NCBI GenBank assembly: GCA_945876185.1 | Contig: CAMCMZ010000019.1 | Coordinates: 1-51,728 of the forward strand | DNA: 51,728 bases | Direction of reading: 5' to 3' | From: Candidatus Kuenenia stuttgartensis | Lineage (GTDB): Bacteria; Planctomycetota; UBA11346 | In this document: positions 48,397 through 51,728 of the stretch, in pieces | How the letters are laid out: the number at the start of each line of letters is the position of its first letter | How positions within the stretch are numbered: the first letter of the stretch is position 1 | The notes under the pieces: model-generated | Database searches by the model: none | Told to the model about the DNA's origin: nothing | What the model saw: only the letters and a program-made list of their open reading frames with translations | Program-made: the position numbers and the translations under genes

Positions 48397-51300
48397 TCAG
48401 AACCCCATCAGCGCATCGCGGATGCGCTGGAAATGTTCTGACCGCACCAGGGTCTGGTTGGGGATGATGGCCTCGCTGTAGAATCCGGCCTCGCTGGCCG
48501 GGGTGATCAGGATTGCCTTGCCGGCGTGCTGGAAATAGCCGGCCTCGGCGAAGACCGCTGTCAGGGCGGTACGCAGATCTTCAAGGTGGGCTTTGCGGAT
48601 CCGTGTAACCCTGGGGGTGATGGCATCCGACCACGTGGCCGCAGCCAGGCCGCGGAAGGCCCTGGCCAGATCGGCTTCGGTCCGCAGTTCGGTAAGGGTT
48701 ACCGCCCTGATCGGATCCCCTCCGGCCAGAGCTGCGCCCCAGGTCGGGGCGGCGATGGTGAAGGTGCGGTTTCCAGAGGTGGGTCCCGGAGTCCCGCCGG
48801 CTACCGAGATCACGCTCCAGGTATGGCTGGCGACGGTCAGATCGCCGGTCGGCCGCCAGCGCACCTTGTGGTTGCCGATATTTCCGGCCGCGGTCTCAGC
48901 GGGCACGGTGCCGGCCCCGGCCAGGGTGGTCCACGATCCACTGCTGAGGTATTCAAACTGGGTCCAGACGGTTGTGCTGTCAGCCACCTGGGATCCATCG
49001 ACGGTGACCTGGAAATCGAGATTCCCGCCGCCGGTCTTGTACGGAACCATCCACACCAGCGCCGGACGCTTGTTCAGGGTATGCCCGGCAGAATCGGCCG
49101 GCGTCGACAAGGTGGTCAGCAGGGGATGGACCGTCAGCACCACCTGTTTGGGGCTGCCTGAGGCATCGATCGTGATGGTGCCGTTCAAGTCGGACGGGAT
49201 GGTGCGCACGGCCAGGCTGTTGCTGGTCAGGGTGCCGGTATAGGTGAACAGAACATAGGTGCCGGCAGCGAAGCCGGCGGTGGCGCTGACATCGAGATCG
49301 CCGGCCAGGGACAGGTTGCCATTGACCACCACCTGGTCGGAACTGCTGCCCAACTGCATCGCCAGGGCACTGCCACTGTTCAAGGTGAGATCAGCGCCAA
49401 CGTTCAGGGTGCCGACACCAGCGCTCACATTGGCGTCACCCGGGGCGAGCGTACCATTGATGATCACCACCCGGTTGATGGTGCCGGTGCCGCTGAGGGT
49501 CCCCCCGGCATTGCAGGTCACCGTGCCGGCGGCGGTGGCGAGGGTACCGTTCACCAGCAACATCCCGCCGTTGATGGTGGTCGTGCCGGTATAGGCATTG
49601 GTGCCGGTGAGCACCTGGGTGCCGGCGCCGTTTTTGACCAGGGCGATATTCACATCGGTTGCCGGGGTGCTGCCATTGACCCGGCTACCCAGGGTGCCGG
49701 CAAAGGTATAGGTGCTGCTGCCATTGATGGTCAGGGTGCGGACGGTGGCATTGTTGGCCACGATGGCGGCTTCATTGTTGGCGCCGATGGTGCTGGACAG
49801 CCCGGCGATGGTCTGGTCTGCGGCCAGGATCAGGCTGGCATAACCGGTACCGCTGGCGCCGCCGGTCAGGCTGGCATGCAAGGTCACGACCCCGGTCCCC
49901 AGCACATTGACGGCATTGGCGGCGACATAGGTGCCGAAGCGCGCCGTCGCGCCGTTGGCGGCGATGTTCTGGATGGTCAGGCCACCGCTGAAATCATTGC
50001 CGGCGGTGCTGCCCAGGTTGATGGTGTTCGTGGTGGTCAAGGCGAATGTGCCATGGCTGATGGTAAGTAAACCCGGGGTCACGCCGTCGAAATCGCTGAA
50101 CCTGCCATTGTAGGTCTGGGAATCGCCAGTGTAGCCGCCGCTGGTGATCGCTGCTGCACCTTTGATTTTGGTGACTGCCGGCGCGGTGAAGGTGAATCTG
50201 GCAGAGAGGGTTGATCCGGCTTCCATGATAAGGGCTGCAGCATTAGCGATGCCCCCATTATCGAAGGCGATGAACGCCCCGTTGCGGACGGTCCAGGTGC
50301 CCGTGAAACTGTTGTTCGCACCAGAGATGAACGCCCCGCCGCTGGTGGTGGTGATGTCGCCCGACGTGGCCAGCGTGCCGGCCCCGAAGGTGACGTTATA
50401 ATTCACGGTGCTGATGCTGGTGACGATGTTGATCTTCTGGCCTGATCCGCCGTTGGCGATGGCGCCGGTGGTGAAGGTCATCCGCCCCGGACCGGTCAGG
50501 GTCAGCGTTTTGTCACCAACCGTCGTGGTGGTTAGGCCGCCGGTCATGAACAGGGTGCTGTTCAGGGTCGCGTAGATCGTGGCATCGCTGGCAAGGTTCA
50601 GGGCGCCTGGCCAGGTCTCATTGTTGCCGCCAATGTCCCGCAACGCGCCGCCACCGCTGATGCCGCTGCCATTCAGGGTGAGCGGTTCAGCCGCCACCGT
50701 GATATCCTGAAGGGCAAGCTGCAGGACCGCTCCGGATTCCACCACCGTCCCACTGGCCAGGCCGCCCAGCGCGTTAGCGTGGCCGATGTTCAGCGTCCCA
50801 GCGCTCACCGTGGTCAGGCCGGTGTGGGTGTTGCTGCCACTCAGGGTCAGGGTGCCGCTGCCGGCCTTGGTCAGGGCATAACCACCATTGACCACCCCAC
50901 TGACAGTCAACGCGGCGCCAGAATCCACCGTCCAGGTCTGATGGGCAGCCAGACCCACCTTGGCCGACAGGGTGTGGGTCGGGCTGCCTGAACTCGGCGT
51001 GCTGACAGTGATTCCGTTGCCGGCGGCATTGCCATTGGCCGTGCTGGCTTCGATGGTCAGGGTCTTGGTGCCGCCGATGGTCACCGTCGCGGTGGCGGCT
51101 GCGGCGACGTTCAGGCTGTTGATGTCCAGGTCGACATCGACGGTGTTGGTGGTCAAATTCGCCGCCACCGGGGTCGTGGTGACGAAGTTGACATTGGTCT
51201 GATGGTCGGGGGCGGCGCCAGTGGCAATGTTGTCGGCGATCGTGGTCTTCCAGTTGGCGGCGGTGCTCCAGGGATTGGCCCCACCCGCCCACCAGGCCGC

Positions 51301-51728
51301 CACCGGACCGGCCGGGTTGGCGCTGACGGTGAGTTGCAGATCGTTGCCAACCACAGCGAGGACATAGCTCTGACCGAAGGCGGTGGTGGTCGCCAGGCTG
51401 AATTTGGCGATCGCCGCCATCGCCGTCGTCCCCTGGATCAAGGTATAGGTGCCAGGGGTGATCGGTGTGGCGACGCCGCCGAGCTGGTTGAGATGGATCA
51501 CCGCTGCGCCGTTGTTGGTCACCGAGGTCGCCGCCGCCACGGTGATCCGGTCGGTACCGGCCCCGCCTGCGCCCAGATCGAAGTACAGATTGTTGTTCCC
51601 GGCGTTGCCGGTGAGGTTGAGCGTGCTGCCCAGGGCCAGGGTGCCGACCGCGCCGTCGCGCAGATCGAGGCCGCCAGAGCTGCTGACGGTGACCGCCCCG
51701 TTGATGGTGCCGGTACCACCCAGGGCGC
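48397..51728 (-). CDS. Autotransporter-type beta-strand-repeat surface protein (partial, N-terminus outside window)
   Basis: About 1110 residues are open from the right edge to the stop at 48397, so the N-terminus is missing. Most is a parallel beta-helix made of Gly/Thr/Asn/Val-rich repeats, including the autotransporter-associated beta strand signature KAGSGTLTLSGSNTHTGLTT and GTLNIGHANALGG, and similar later copies (NGAGTQVLTGTNAYTGTTTI). Near residue 860 an Ig-like module starts (LSTPADSAGHTLNKRPALVW). The last ~110 residues form a helical domain with RAVTLTELRTEADLARAFRG and IRKAHLEDLRTALTAVFAEAG, an ELR-type double motif found at the ends of some secreted proteins. There is no beta-barrel and no PEP-CTERM or LPXTG sorting signal. 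Probably a large secreted or surface adhesin. Confidence 0.85.
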   Translation of the reverse strand, partial: ALGGTGTINGAVTVSSSGGLDLRDGAVGTLALGSTLNLTGNAGNNNLYFDLGAGGAGTDRITVAAATSVTNNGAAVIHLNQLGGVATPITPGTYTLIQGTTAMAAIAKFSLATTTAFGQSYVLAVVGNDLQLTVSANPAGPVAAWWAGGANPWSTAANWKTTIADNIATGAAPDHQTNVNFVTTTPVAANLTTNTVDVDLDINSLNVAAAATATVTIGGTKTLTIEASTANGNAAGNGITVSTPSSGSPTHTLSAKVGLAAHQTWTVDSGAALTVSGVVNGGYALTKAGSGTLTLSGSNTHTGLTTVSAGTLNIGHANALGGLASGTVVESGAVLQLALQDITVAAEPLTLNGSGISGGGALRDIGGNNETWPGALNLASDATIYATLNSTLFMTGGLTTTTVGDKTLTLTGPGRMTFTTGAIANGGSGQKINIVTSISTVNYNVTFGAGTLATSGDITTTSGGAFISGANNSFTGTWTVRNGAFIAFDNGGIANAAALIMEAGSTLSARFTFTAPAVTKIKGAAAITSGGYTGDSQTYNGRFSDFDGVTPGLLTISHGTFALTTTNTINLGSTAGNDFSGGLTIQNIAANGATARFGTYVAANAVNVLGTGVVTLHASLTGGASGTGYASLILAADQTIAGLSSTIGANNEAAIVANNATVRTLTINGSSTYTFAGTLGSRVNGSTPATDVNIALVKNGAGTQVLTGTNAYTGTTTINGGMLLVNGTLATAAGTVTCNAGGTLSGTGTINRVVIINGTLAPGDANVSAGVGTLNVGADLTLNSGSALAMQLGSSSDQVVVNGNLSLAGDLDVSATAGFAAGTYVLFTYTGTLTSNSLAVRTIPSDLNGTITIDASGSPKQVVLTVHPLLTTLSTPADSAGHTLNKRPALVWMVPYKTGGGNLDFQVTVDGSQVADSTTVWTQFEYLSSGSWTTLAGAGTVPAETAAGNIGNHKVRWRPTGDLTVASHTWSVISVAGGTPGPTSGNRTFTIAAPTWGAALAGGDPIRAVTLTELRTEADLARAFRGLAAATWSDAITPRVTRIRKAHLEDLRTALTAVFAEAGYFQHAGKAILITPASEAGFYSEAIIPNQTLVRSEHFQRIRDALMGF

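Overview
The window is GC-rich (visibly above 60%), gene-dense DNA from a motile Gram-negative bacterium. Its mix includes flagellar genes, a CheX-type phosphatase, many outer-membrane-type lipoproteins of the LPP20/LpoB/COG3014 families, a eukaryotic-type Ser/Thr kinase, a giant autotransporter-type beta-strand-repeat protein, and intergenic GTCCC-TAC-GGGAC hairpin elements. This suggests the PVC/Planctomycetota side of the tree, but there is no rRNA or other decisive marker, so the phylum is an inference.

Layout. 1-3031 (minus): the N-terminal two thirds of a bacterial alpha-2-macroglobulin, running off the left edge. 3331-6140: a GT2-GtrA fusion (minus) and a divergent multi-pass DUF2079-type protein (plus). 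6300-17491 (plus): a surface-polysaccharide (O-antigen-like) operon. It opens with rfbF-rfbG-rfbH-(rfbS)-rfbE, which makes CDP-tyvelose from glucose-1-phosphate, in the gene order known from Salmonella group D. A Wzx-type flippase, four GT2 glycosyltransferases and an FkbM methyltransferase follow. The flippase and the first two glycosyltransferases are clearly AT-richer than their surroundings. 17586-18374: an exported FKBP-type prolyl isomerase. 18553-23954 (minus): flagellar fliK then flgE. 24181-28568: a DHH phosphoesterase, an ArgA-like acetyltransferase with a small coiled protein, a PolB-like 3'-5' exonuclease, and a UvrC lacking its C-terminal helix-hairpin-helix domain. 28611-29147: a STAS-like protein.

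29178-43252 (minus): the most unusual block, a roughly 14-kb run of eleven co-oriented envelope genes. In transcription order they are a two-TM membrane protein, a COG3014 lipoprotein, LpoB (activator of penicillin-binding proteins), a Ser/Thr kinase with a TM segment and a long TolA-like Lys/Ala/Glu-rich external region, then a chain of LPP20-type lipoproteins and related exported proteins. The kinase and the first LPP20 gene overlap by ATGA. This looks like a dedicated envelope or peptidoglycan sensing module, and I can name no described system with this composition.

43576-44868: a short hybrid-cluster protein (Hcp) behind a leader with a dense run of C-tracts (G-quadruplex potential on the other strand). 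44882-45871: CheX-like and STAS proteins transcribed divergently around a small inverted repeat. 45968-47803: lepA. 47804-48396: no intact gene, but a remnant of a short-chain dehydrogenase. 48397 to the right edge (minus): the C-terminal 1110 or so residues of a beta-strand-repeat surface protein without a visible beta-barrel. No tRNA, rRNA, CRISPR array or insertion sequence was recognised.
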